Origin: Allonocardiopsis opalescens
GTDB taxonomy: Bacteria; Actinomycetota; Actinomycetes; Streptosporangiales; Streptosporangiaceae
NCBI RefSeq assembly: GCF_003002095.1
Contig: NZ_PVZC01000004.1
Span: forward strand, 620,001-684,000
Length of the DNA: 64,000 nucleotides
Direction: 5' to 3'
Position numbers and translations under genes: made by a program
Notes under the pieces: model-generated
What the model was told of the DNA's origin: nothing
The model's input: only the letters and a program-made list of their open reading frames with translations
The model's database searches: none
Part shown: piece after piece, positions 23,738-31,156 of the stretch
How positions within the stretch are numbered: the first letter of the stretch is position 1
Layout: the number at the start of each line of letters is the position of its first letter

Positions 23738-24348
23738 GTGCCGGTCGCGCGGCCGAGGAAGGTGAGCGGCCCCGGGTCGGGCACCGTCAGCTCGTGGAAG
23801 CCGACCCGGTCGTAGAAGGCGCGGGCGGCGGTGTTGGCGGTGAGCATCGACAGGTGCACGGCCGGGACGCCGCGCTCGGCCAGGGCGGCCAGGAAGCGGG
23901 TCATCAGCGCGCGGCCGAGGCCGGAGCGCTGGTAGTCGGGGAGCAGGTCGATGTGCAGGTGCGCCGGGTAGCCGCCGTCCACCAGCTCCGTTCTGACCAT
24001 CCGCTCGGGATGGTGCATCAGGTCGGCCATGTGCTCGGCGGGGGTGGCCGGGTCCCGCGGCGCCGGGAAGCGCTCGGCCACCCCGGGCAGCCACTCCTCC
24101 CGGAAGCGCTTGGCGAAGGCCGCCGTGTCGGCGGTGCCCAGGATGTAGCCGACCGCCCGCTCGCCGTTGTCGGCCACGAAGACCAGTTCGGGCTCCAGGT
24201 AGGCGTACGGCCCCGCGAAGATGCTGGGCAGCAGGTCGTCGTCGCCGTACATGCCGCGTGCGTCGCCGCCTTCGTGCCCGGTCCGCACGCAGATGTCGTA
24301 GAGGGCGTCCCGGTCCGAGGGCCGGTACGGCCGGATCTCACATGTCAT
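23731..24348 (-). CDS. GNAT acetyltransferase, O-GlcNAcase C-terminal-like
   Basis: The protein has 205 residues. The acetyl-CoA pocket is LLPDYQRSGLGRALMTRF (the Q/R-x-x-G-x-G/A P-loop). The N-terminal part IRPYRPSDRDALYDICVRTG and AVGYILGTADTAAFAKRFRE match the HAT-like domain of hexosaminidase/OGA proteins and free-standing bacterial relatives. The substrate of these bacterial members is unknown. ATG 24348 lies in a short palindrome (CACATG-T-CATGTG, 24339-24351), so a regulator could block initiation. It is divergent from the nucleotidyltransferase gene at 24462. Confidence 0.88.
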   Translation of the reverse strand: MTCEIRPYRPSDRDALYDICVRTGHEGGDARGMYGDDDLLPSIFAGPYAYLEPELVFVADNGERAVGYILGTADTAAFAKRFREEWLPGVAERFPAPRDPATPAEHMADLMHHPERMVRTELVDGGYPAHLHIDLLPDYQRSGLGRALMTRFLAALAERGVPAVHLSMLTANTAARAFYDRVGFHELTVPDPGPLTFLGRATGTA

Positions 24349-24461
24349 GTGATCACTCTGGCGCCTATGGGAGGGCTCCCACAACAGCTTTCGGCGTCCG
24401 GGACGGGCCGCCGGCCCGCCTGGGGCCGCACCCCACCCCCGTGACGAGAACCAGGTGCACC

Positions 24462-25232
24462 GTGGACGACCCGACCTTCCTCACCCATGTCACCGAGCGG
24501 CTGGCCGGGCTGCCCGGCGTGCGCGCGGTCACCCTCGGCGGCTCGCGCGCCCAGGGCACCCACCGCCCCGACAGCGACTGGGACCTGGCCGTCTACTACC
24601 GCGCCGGCTTCGACCCGGCCGACCTGCGGGCGCTGGGCTGGCCGGGGGAGGTGGCCGAGATCGGCGGCTGGGGCGGCGGCGTGTTCAACGGCGGCGCGTG
24701 GCTGACCGTCGACGGCCGCCGCGTCGACGTGCACTACCGCGAGCTCGCCGCGGTCGAGCACGAGATCGCCGAGGCCGAGGCGGGCCGCTTCCACAGGGAG
24801 CCGCTGATGTTCCACCTGGCGGGCATCCCCAGCTACCTCATCGTCGGCGAACTGGCCCTCAGCCGGGTGCTGCACGGCGAGCTGCCCCGGCCGGACTACC
24901 CGCCCGCGCTGCGGCGCGCCGCCGCCGTGCACTGGCGCGACACCGCCCGCCTCACCCTCGCCTACGCCCGGGCCGGGCACGCCGCGCACGGCCGCCGCAC
25001 CGAGACGGCCGGCACGGTGGCCACCGCCGCCGCGCAGGCGGCGCACGCCGTCCTCGCCGCACGCGGCGCGTGGGTCACCAACGAGAAGACCCTGCTGGAG
25101 CGGGCCGGGCTGCGGGCGGTGGACGACGCCGTCGCCCGGATGGGCCCGGAGCCCGCCGCCCTCACCGCGGCCGTCGACGCGGCCGGCGCCCTGATCGAGG
25201 ACGCCTTCCGCGACGCGGGCGTGCCGGACTGA
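24462..25232 (+). CDS. Pol-beta-type nucleotidyltransferase domain protein
   Basis: The protein has 256 residues. The nucleotidyltransferase motif is TLGGSRAQGTHRPDSDWDLA, with GGS at 26-28 and catalytic Asp39 and Asp41. A third carboxylate sits in RRVDVHYRE near residue 89. The C-terminal half is all helical. Such proteins include antibiotic adenylyltransferases, MNT antitoxins and many of unknown role. There is no HEPN partner next door. The GTG start at 24462 comes after CCAGGTGCACC. A palindrome TGGGAG-GG-CTCCCA at 24368-24381 lies in the divergent promoter region. Confidence 0.87.
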   Translation: MDDPTFLTHVTERLAGLPGVRAVTLGGSRAQGTHRPDSDWDLAVYYRAGFDPADLRALGWPGEVAEIGGWGGGVFNGGAWLTVDGRRVDVHYRELAAVEHEIAEAEAGRFHREPLMFHLAGIPSYLIVGELALSRVLHGELPRPDYPPALRRAAAVHWRDTARLTLAYARAGHAAHGRRTETAGTVATAAAQAAHAVLAARGAWVTNEKTLLERAGLRAVDDAVARMGPEPAALTAAVDAAGALIEDAFRDAGVPD

Positions 25233-25254
25233 CCCCCGCGCGGGCGGTGCGGCC

Positions 25255-25830
25255 TCACTTCACGACGCGGTAGCGCAGGTGCGTGGCCTGGGGGGTGTCG
25301 ATCACCTGGGCCACCTCCAGCTGGAGGTGCGCGTCGAGGTCGAGGAGCCGGACGCCGCCGCCGAACACCACGGGGACCAGGTGGACCCCGATCTCGTCGA
25401 CCAGCCCCGCCTTGACGAACTGGCTCCCGACGTCCGGGCCGCCCATCACGTAGACGTCCTTGCCGCCGGCGGTCTCCCTCGCCTGCCGCAGCGCGCTCTC
25501 GATCCCGTCGGTCACGAAGGTGTAGACCCCGTTGTCAGGTGACTCCTCGGGCGCCTGGTGGGTGACGACGAACAGCGGCAAGCGCGCGGCTCCGGTCGGC
25601 CCGTCAGCGCCCCACCAGCGGATCGAGTCGTCGTAGGTCCGGCGGCCGCCGATGAAGGCGCCCGCGTTCGCGACGGAGGCGTCCAGCAGCTCGCGGCCGG
25701 CGGCGTCGGCCTCCATCGCCCACTCGTGCAGCCGGTCGCCGCCCTTGCCGAGCGGTTCGTCCGGGGTGGCGCCGGTCGCCATGACGTACCCGTCCAGCGA
25801 CATGCTCATGTCGAAGACCACCTTGCCCAT
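25255..25830 (-). CDS. RibD C-terminal/dihydrofolate-reductase-like reductase
   Basis: The protein has 191 residues. The N-terminus VVFDMSMSLDGYVMATGATP is the typical start of this group. The NADPH site is GKDVYVMGGPDVGSQFVKAG and the later strand is DEIGVHLVPVVFGGGVRLLD. The full length and motif set suggest an active reductase. The substrate may be an aminopyrimidine or another carbonyl. It contrasts with the truncated paralogue at 58642. ATG 25830 is preceded by CGAGGAGGAGTCCC, a strong ribosome site. It is convergent with the nucleotidyltransferase gene. Confidence 0.92.
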   Translation of the reverse strand: MGKVVFDMSMSLDGYVMATGATPDEPLGKGGDRLHEWAMEADAAGRELLDASVANAGAFIGGRRTYDDSIRWWGADGPTGAARLPLFVVTHQAPEESPDNGVYTFVTDGIESALRQARETAGGKDVYVMGGPDVGSQFVKAGLVDEIGVHLVPVVFGGGVRLLDLDAHLQLEVAQVIDTPQATHLRYRVVK

Positions 25831-25919
25831 GGGACTCCTCCTCGGTCGACCGTGCCTCACCGGACGGCCACCAGTCTGGCGTCCCGGGGTGACACCGGAC
25901 GCAGTCCGGCTCGACCAGG

Positions 25920-26501
25920 TCAGGGGAAGAGGGCGGCCACGTCGATGTCCAGCGGGAACGGTACATCGAGCTTGAGCCGGTCCCGCACGATCGCGGTGGG
26001 CACGTAGCGCTCGGTCGCGGCGTCGAGCTCGTACACGTACACGGCCGGGCGGTCGTGCTCCTCCTCCTCGATCCGCCAGAAGTGGCGGATGCCCGCCTTG
26101 GCGTACTTCAGCGGCTTCGTCTCGCGGTCGCGCTCCTCCGACTCGGCCGAAACGATCTCGATCACCAGGAGGACTTCTTCGGGCAGGTGGTAGGTGCGGT
26201 TGGCCTCCTCGGGACGGCGCTCGGTGAAAACCACGACATCAGGCTCCGGCCGCTGGCGCTTGGCAAGGCGGACCGTCACCTCGATGTCCACCCCGACGCC
26301 GACGGGCGCCGCCGCGTCCAGGGCGGCGGCCAGCCGCCACATGACGCGCGAGTGGAAGGTGCGGTGCGGCGACATCACGACAAGCGCTCCATCGATCAAC
26401 TCAATGTGGTCCGGAGCTTCCGGTGGCAGTCGGTCCAGGTCCTCAGCGGTCCAGCCGCCAGGCGGTGGGAAGAACCAATCGGGCAACGGCTCGGCGGTCA
26501 T
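25920..26501 (-). CDS. Uma2-family (DUF820) PD-(D/E)XK nuclease-fold protein
   Basis: The protein has 193 residues. The Uma2 layout is complete: EAPDHIELIDGALVVMSPHR, then RQRPEPDVVVFTE (PD of the nuclease core), EVLLVIEIVSAESEERDRET (the E-x-S strand) and KPLKYAKAGIRHFWRI with the conserved Lys and Tyr. These proteins are widespread in actinomycetes and cyanobacteria. Their natural DNA target is unknown. ATG 26501 follows GGGAGGGGTT. The gene stands alone. Its codon usage is slightly less GC-rich than its neighbours (ATC/AAG/AAC present), compatible with later acquisition. Confidence 0.92.
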   Translation of the reverse strand: MTAEPLPDWFFPPPGGWTAEDLDRLPPEAPDHIELIDGALVVMSPHRTFHSRVMWRLAAALDAAAPVGVGVDIEVTVRLAKRQRPEPDVVVFTERRPEEANRTYHLPEEVLLVIEIVSAESEERDRETKPLKYAKAGIRHFWRIEEEEHDRPAVYVYELDAATERYVPTAIVRDRLKLDVPFPLDIDVAALFP

Positions 26502-26607
26502 AACCCCTCCCTGGCTGGTCGGGACCTAGAAGCGCGTTCGTGCCCAGGTTAGCGGCAGGCATGGTGGGCGGCGATGACAATGTGCCGTCTTCGCGAGCTC
26601 GGGTTCA

Positions 26608-27321
26608 TCAATCCGCCGCCGTGCCGTCGTCCAGGTCCGCGTCGTGGACCAGCAGGGCGACCTGGACGCGGTTGTTGAGGTCGAGCTTGGTGAGCAGGCG
26701 GGAGACGTGGGCCTTGACGGTGGCGACGCTGACGCCGAGTTCGGTGCCGACCTCGCCGTTGGTGCGGCCCTGGCCGACGAGCAGGGCGACCTCGCGTTCG
26801 CCCGGGCTGAGTGAGTCCAGGGCGGCGCGGGCCCGGGTGCGGCGGCGGGCGGCGGGGTCCTCGGGGCGGGCGCCGGCTCCCTTGGCGCCGGTACTGGTTC
26901 CCAGCAGGGACATCATCCGGCGCAGCACCTCGGGGGAGAGCATCGGCTCTCCGGCGGCGACCAGGCGGATGGCGCGCAGGATCTCTGGTGGCGGGGTGTG
27001 CTTGAGCAGGAAGCCGCTGGCGCCCGCGCGCAGCGCGCCCAGGACGTGGTCGTCGGAGTCGAAGGTGGTGAGCACGATGACCTCGGGGCCGCCGGGGCGG
27101 GCACGCAGCCGCGCGGTGGCGGCCAGGCCGTCGACGCGGGGCATCCGGATGTCCATCAGCACCACTCCGGGGCGGTGCTCGTTGGCCGCCGCGACGGCCT
27201 CGGCGCCGTCGGCGGCCTCGGCCACCACGGCGACGTCGCCCGCTGCGGCCAGCATCATGCCCAGCGCCGAGCGCACCAGCGGGTCGTCATCGGCCACCAG
27301 CACCCGGATCGGAGCGTTCAC
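26608..27321 (-). CDS. NarL/LuxR-type response regulator
   Basis: The protein has 237 residues from GTG 27321. The receiver has DDD at 11-13, D57 in VVLMDIRMPRVDGL and Lys in GFLLKHTPP. A charged linker of about 40 residues (GTSTGAKGAGARPEDPAARR) precedes the LuxR HTH (LSPGEREVALLVGQGRTNGE, LGVSVATVKAHVSRLLTKLD). It lies 41 bases after the kinase gene and forms its partner. The repeats at 28617-28668 are its probable sites. Confidence 0.93.
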   Translation of the reverse strand: MNAPIRVLVADDDPLVRSALGMMLAAAGDVAVVAEAADGAEAVAAANEHRPGVVLMDIRMPRVDGLAATARLRARPGGPEVIVLTTFDSDDHVLGALRAGASGFLLKHTPPPEILRAIRLVAAGEPMLSPEVLRRMMSLLGTSTGAKGAGARPEDPAARRRTRARAALDSLSPGEREVALLVGQGRTNGEVGTELGVSVATVKAHVSRLLTKLDLNNRVQVALLVHDADLDDGTAAD

Positions 27322-27362
27322 GCCGGCCACGCTACCGGCCCCCGCGCCCGCGGGCGGCCCGG

Positions 27363-28481
27363 TCAGCCGGGCCACGGGAGCCAGCCGCGCAGCCGGAAGT
27401 CGCCGTCGGGGGTGCGGCCGTGCTCGATGGTGCCGCCGGCCAGTTCCAGGCGTTCGCGCAGGCCGACCAGGCCGGCTCCCGCGCCGGGGATCTCGGCGGC
27501 GGCGGTGCCGGGCGGCAGGGAGTTGCGGATCTCCACGGCCAGGCCCTCACCCGGGCCGCCGGTCACGCCGACGCGCACGGACGCGGCCGGGGCGTGCTTG
27601 CGGGCGTTGGTGAGCCCTTCCTGGACCACCCGGTAGGCGTGCCGGCCGATCGCGGCGGGCACGGACGCGGCGTCGTCGAGCTCGCGGAGCAGGCTGAGCC
27701 GCATGCCCGCGCCGCGCGACTCCGCGACCAGCTCGTCCAGGTCGGCCAGGACCGGCTGGGGGCGGCGGCCCCGCTCGGCGCCGGTGCCGTCCTCGGCGCG
27801 CAGCACCCCGATCACCTCGCGCAGGTCCTCCAGCGCGTCGTAGGCGCAGGACCGGATCACCCCGGCGGCCCGCTCCACGTCGGCGGGGGGAGCGTCGGGG
27901 CGGAACTCCAGCGCCCCGGCGTGCATGGCCAGCAGTGAGATGCGGTGGGCGAGCACGTCGTGCATCTCGCGGGCGATCCGCTCCCGCTCCTGGCGGCGGG
28001 CCTCCTCCAGCCGCAGCCGCTGCCGCTCCTCGCCCTGGTGGGCGCGCTCGCGCAGGCTCTCCATCAGCAGCCGCCGCGAGCGCACCAGCAGGCCGCCGCC
28101 GACCACCACGGCCAGTTCGAGCAGCGTGGTCAGCAGCGTGGCCCAGAAGGAGCCGGTGGCGGCCGGAACGGCGTAGGCGTGGAAGGCGAAGATGTAGAAG
28201 GCCAGCGCCGGCAGGTAGCAGGCCACCACCGCGGCGGTGTACCGCGGCGGCCGGTGGGCGGCCACGGTGTACACGGCCGCGCCGGCCGCCGCCCAGCCGA
28301 CGACCGACACCGTCATCAGCACCAGCTCGGCCAGGGCCAGCCACACCGGCCAGCGGCGGCGCACCAGCAGCGCCAGGCAGGCGATCAGGCCCAGGCCCAG
28401 CTCCATGGCCAGCGCCCAGCCCGTAGGGACGCCGCCGTCCACGTTGAGCAGGAAGGCCACGCCGAGCGTCGCGGCCAGCAC
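27363..28481 (-). CDS. Sensor histidine kinase (HisKA_3)
   Basis: The protein has 372 residues from GTG 28481. Five hydrophobic segments lie in residues 1-135, then a coiled coil, the H-box REMHDVLAHRISLLAMHAGA with His174, and the ATP domain (VVQEGLTNARKHAPA, GAGLVGLRERLELAGG). The frame stays open upstream without ATG or GTG. A CTG at 28550, preceded by GGAGGGAGCGGTGGG, would add 23 residues (SGHGAETARGG...) that look like a natural cytosolic start, so the true start is uncertain. It pairs with the response regulator encoded next and faces an ABC exporter. Confidence 0.9.
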   Translation of the reverse strand: MLAATLGVAFLLNVDGGVPTGWALAMELGLGLIACLALLVRRRWPVWLALAELVLMTVSVVGWAAAGAAVYTVAAHRPPRYTAAVVACYLPALAFYIFAFHAYAVPAATGSFWATLLTTLLELAVVVGGGLLVRSRRLLMESLRERAHQGEERQRLRLEEARRQERERIAREMHDVLAHRISLLAMHAGALEFRPDAPPADVERAAGVIRSCAYDALEDLREVIGVLRAEDGTGAERGRRPQPVLADLDELVAESRGAGMRLSLLRELDDAASVPAAIGRHAYRVVQEGLTNARKHAPAASVRVGVTGGPGEGLAVEIRNSLPPGTAAAEIPGAGAGLVGLRERLELAGGTIEHGRTPDGDFRLRGWLPWPG

Positions 28482-28616
28482 GACGCAGCCGAGGTCCAGC
28501 CACCGCTCGCGCGCGCCGCCGCGCGCCGTCTCCGCACCGTGCCCGCTCAGCCCACCGCTCCCTCCGTCCGGCGCCGTGCGCCGCCAGGCTACCGACGTCC
28601 GGCCGCCCCGGCAGTG

Positions 28617-28668
28617 GCCGAAGGTCGACGGTGCCGCGACCTTGGTCGCCGGCCCGCGACTTCGGTCG
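28617..28668. promoter_or_regulatory. Helically phased repeats, likely response-regulator sites
   Basis: GCGACCTTGGTCG (28636-28648) and GCGACTTCGGTCG (28656-28668) match in 11 of 13 bases and start exactly 20 bases apart, two helical turns. Each is itself near-palindromic. A third, inverted copy is CGAAGGTCGAC at 28619-28629. The cluster sits between the kinase gene and the ABC ATPase gene, so it is the probable target of the regulator encoded at 26608. Confidence 0.65.
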
Positions 28669-28789
28669 GGCGGGCGTGGCCGTCCGGCCGACGCGCGGGC
28701 CGGGCACGCGCGGCGAGGCTGTCGGCGGGCCCGGCCGGGTCCGCGCGGCGGCCGCCGGGGGCGTCGCGCCGAGGCGAGCGGAGGTGGGC

Positions 28790-29548
28790 GTGGAACCCGC
28801 CCTGGAGATGTCGGGCCTGCGCAAGGCGTTCGGCGCGACCGTCGCGGCCGACGGGGTGAGCCTGAGCGTGCCGCCCGGCAGCTGCTACGGCCTGGTCGGG
28901 CCGAACGGCGCCGGGAAGACCACCACCCTGTCCATGGCGGTCGGGCTGCTGCGCCCCGACGCCGGGACGGCGCGGGTCTGCGGCGCCGACGTGTGGTCGG
29001 ACCCGGTGCGCGCCAAGACCCTGCTCGGGGTGCTGCCCGACGGCCTGCTGCTGCCCGAGCGGCTGACCGGCCGCGAGCTGCTGCACTACCTCGGGCTGCT
29101 GCGCGGCCTGGGCCGGGGGACCGTGGCCGACCGCACCGAGGAGCTGCTGGACGTCCTGGAGTTGGCGGGGGCCGAGCGGACCCTGGTGATCGACTACTCC
29201 GCCGGGATGCGCAAGAAGCTGGGTCTGGCCACCGCGCTGCTGCACGCGCCCCGGCTGCTGGTGCTGGACGAGCCCTTCGAGGCGGTCGACCCGGTGTCGG
29301 CGCTGACCGTCCGGGCGATCCTGCGCCGCTTCGTCGCCTCGGGCGGCGCGGTGGTGATGTCCAGCCATGTGATGGCGCTGGTGGAGGCGGTCTGCGACCA
29401 CGTCGCCGTCATCACCGGCGGGCGCGTGGTCGCCTCGGGCCCGGTGGATGAGGTGCGCGGCGGCCGCAGCCTGGAGGAGCGCTTCGTGGACATCGTCGGC
29501 GAGCGCACCGGCGGGGAGGAGGGGCTGCTGTGGCTGGTCTCGTCCTGA
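28790..29548 (+). CDS. ABC transporter ATP-binding protein
   Basis: The protein has 252 residues. Walker A is GPNGAGKT at 37-44, Walker B is LLVLDEPFEAVD and the switch is VVMSSHVMALVEAVCDHV, where His is kept. The signature is degenerate: YSAGMRKKL replaces LSGGxxxR, as in YxlF/BcrA-like and some antibiotic exporters. GTG 28790 has GGAGG just upstream. The permease starts 19 bases before this gene stops, in another frame, so the two are co-translated. Control is likely by the divergent two-component system. Confidence 0.93.
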   Translation: MEPALEMSGLRKAFGATVAADGVSLSVPPGSCYGLVGPNGAGKTTTLSMAVGLLRPDAGTARVCGADVWSDPVRAKTLLGVLPDGLLLPERLTGRELLHYLGLLRGLGRGTVADRTEELLDVLELAGAERTLVIDYSAGMRKKLGLATALLHAPRLLVLDEPFEAVDPVSALTVRAILRRFVASGGAVVMSSHVMALVEAVCDHVAVITGGRVVASGPVDEVRGGRSLEERFVDIVGERTGGEEGLLWLVSS

Positions 29549-31134
29549 TCCGGATGAAGTACGCGGTGCTGCGCAACGGCTGGACGGGCTGGCGGGCGGT
29601 GCGCGCGGTGGCGGGCGGCGCCGCGGGCCTGCTCGCGGCGGCGGCCACGGTGCTGGCGGCCCTGCCCGACCTGGGCGCCCCCGAGGCGAGCGCCCGGCTG
29701 CTCGCGGGGGCCTTCGCGCTGTGGACGCTGGGCTGGGCGCTGGGCCCCTTCGTGCTGGGCACCGACACGACGCTGCGTCCCGGCTACTTCGCGCTGCTGC
29801 CGCTGCCGGCCTGGCGGCTGGCGGCCGGGCTGCTGGCGGCGGCCGCGGCGGGCGTCCCCGCGGCGCTCGCCCTGCTCGCGTTCTGCTCGCTGGCGGTGTG
29901 GGGGGCCGGGTTGGGCCCGGGGCCGCTGGCGGTCGCGCTGGCCGCGGTGCCGCTGCAGACGGCGCTGGTGCTGCTGGCCTGCCGGGCCGTCGCTTCGGCC
30001 GCGGGGGCGGCGCTGCGCACCCGCCTGGGCATGGACCTGGTCCCGCTGCTGGTCAGTGTGCTGATCGGTGTCGGTCTCACCGCGGGGCTGATGGGCTGGC
30101 CGTACGCGTTGGGCTTCGCCGTCCGGCTGGCCGAGGGCGCCGGCCCTGAACTGCCCGGCTGGCTGCTGCTGGCGCCGCCGGGCTGGGGTCCGCTCGCGGT
30201 GCTGGGCGCGGCCCGCGCCGACTGGGCCGCGGCGGCGGGCGGGCTGGCCGGGCTGGCGCTGCTCGACGCCGCCCTGCTGGGCCTGTGGGCGGTGCTGCTC
30301 CGCCGCGAGCTGGGCGCGCGGGCCGTCGCGGGCCGGCTGCGGGCCCGGGCCCGCCGCCGCGCGGCTGCCCGCCCGCTCGCCTGGTCGGCCGCCTCGGCGG
30401 CCGCCGTGCGGGCGCTGCGGAGCTGGCAGCGCGACACCGGGATGCACATCATCGTGGTCGCCGTCGTCGGCACGGCGGCCATCCCCGTCATCGCCGCCTT
30501 CGCGGTGGACTGGCCCTACCTGGTGCCGATCGTCGCGCCGCTCGCCGTCGCCGTCGCGGCCAAGGAGTCGGCGAACCTGTTCGGCTTCGACGGCAGCGCG
30601 CTGTGGCACACCCTGGTCACCCCGGGCAGTGAGCGCGCCGAGGTGCGCGGCCGCCAGTTCGCCTGGCTGGCGGTGTTCACGCCGATCGCGGTGCTGCTCG
30701 GTGCCGTCGCCTTCGTGCTGCCGCCCGAGGTGGGCGGGGAGGTGACCGCGGCGGCCCGGCCCTACCTGGTGGCGGTGCTGCCCGCGATGCTCGGCGCCGG
30801 CTCGGGGCTGGTCGTGTGGTACTCCGTCGCGGCCGGGCACGCCATCGGCGCGGAGGGCGGCGCCACCGGCGGGTTCTCCCACCCGGGCCCCGCCGGCGCC
30901 CGCGCCGGGCTCGCCCGGCACCTGTTCCACCCGCTGCTGTGGCTGACGGCGCTGCCCCCGGCCGCGCTGGTCGCCCTGGGCACCCTGGGCGGCCTGCCCT
31001 TCGCCGTGTGGGCCGGGGTCGCGGCCGGCGCCGCGATCGGGGCGGCGGCCGCGGTGCTGCTGGGCCGGGCGGCGCATCGGCGGCTGGCCGAACGGGGCCC
31101 CGAACTGCTCGCCGCGCTGACCGCACCCGTCTGA
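29530..31134 (+). CDS. ABC transporter membrane protein, large (534 residues)
   Basis: The protein has 534 residues and about 12 predicted membrane helices, double the usual ABC-2 size, so it may be a full-length permease. It begins MAGLVLIRMKYAVLRNGWTG and carries a cytosolic patch LRARARRRAAARPLAWSAAS between two membrane halves. The size and the tail ending HRRLAERGPELLAA match the actinobacterial transporter permeases paired with short ATPases. It overlaps the ATPase gene by 19 bases. The next gene of the operon encodes another membrane protein after 22 bases. Confidence 0.85.
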   Translation: MAGLVLIRMKYAVLRNGWTGWRAVRAVAGGAAGLLAAAATVLAALPDLGAPEASARLLAGAFALWTLGWALGPFVLGTDTTLRPGYFALLPLPAWRLAAGLLAAAAAGVPAALALLAFCSLAVWGAGLGPGPLAVALAAVPLQTALVLLACRAVASAAGAALRTRLGMDLVPLLVSVLIGVGLTAGLMGWPYALGFAVRLAEGAGPELPGWLLLAPPGWGPLAVLGAARADWAAAAGGLAGLALLDAALLGLWAVLLRRELGARAVAGRLRARARRRAAARPLAWSAASAAAVRALRSWQRDTGMHIIVVAVVGTAAIPVIAAFAVDWPYLVPIVAPLAVAVAAKESANLFGFDGSALWHTLVTPGSERAEVRGRQFAWLAVFTPIAVLLGAVAFVLPPEVGGEVTAAARPYLVAVLPAMLGAGSGLVVWYSVAAGHAIGAEGGATGGFSHPGPAGARAGLARHLFHPLLWLTALPPAALVALGTLGGLPFAVWAGVAAGAAIGAAAAVLLGRAAHRRLAERGPELLAALTAPV

Positions 31135-31156
31135 ACCGATGAGAGGACGACGACCG

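Noticed and set aside
24462-25232. MNT-HEPN-type toxin-antitoxin module at the nucleotidyltransferase gene
   Set aside because: The protein is too long for an MNT antitoxin and no HEPN gene is adjacent. It is kept as a nucleotidyltransferase of unknown target.
26502-26607. A toxin-antitoxin or nuclease-associated system near the Uma2 gene
   Set aside because: Uma2 stands alone, with an ordinary response regulator next door and no partner gene or immunity motif.
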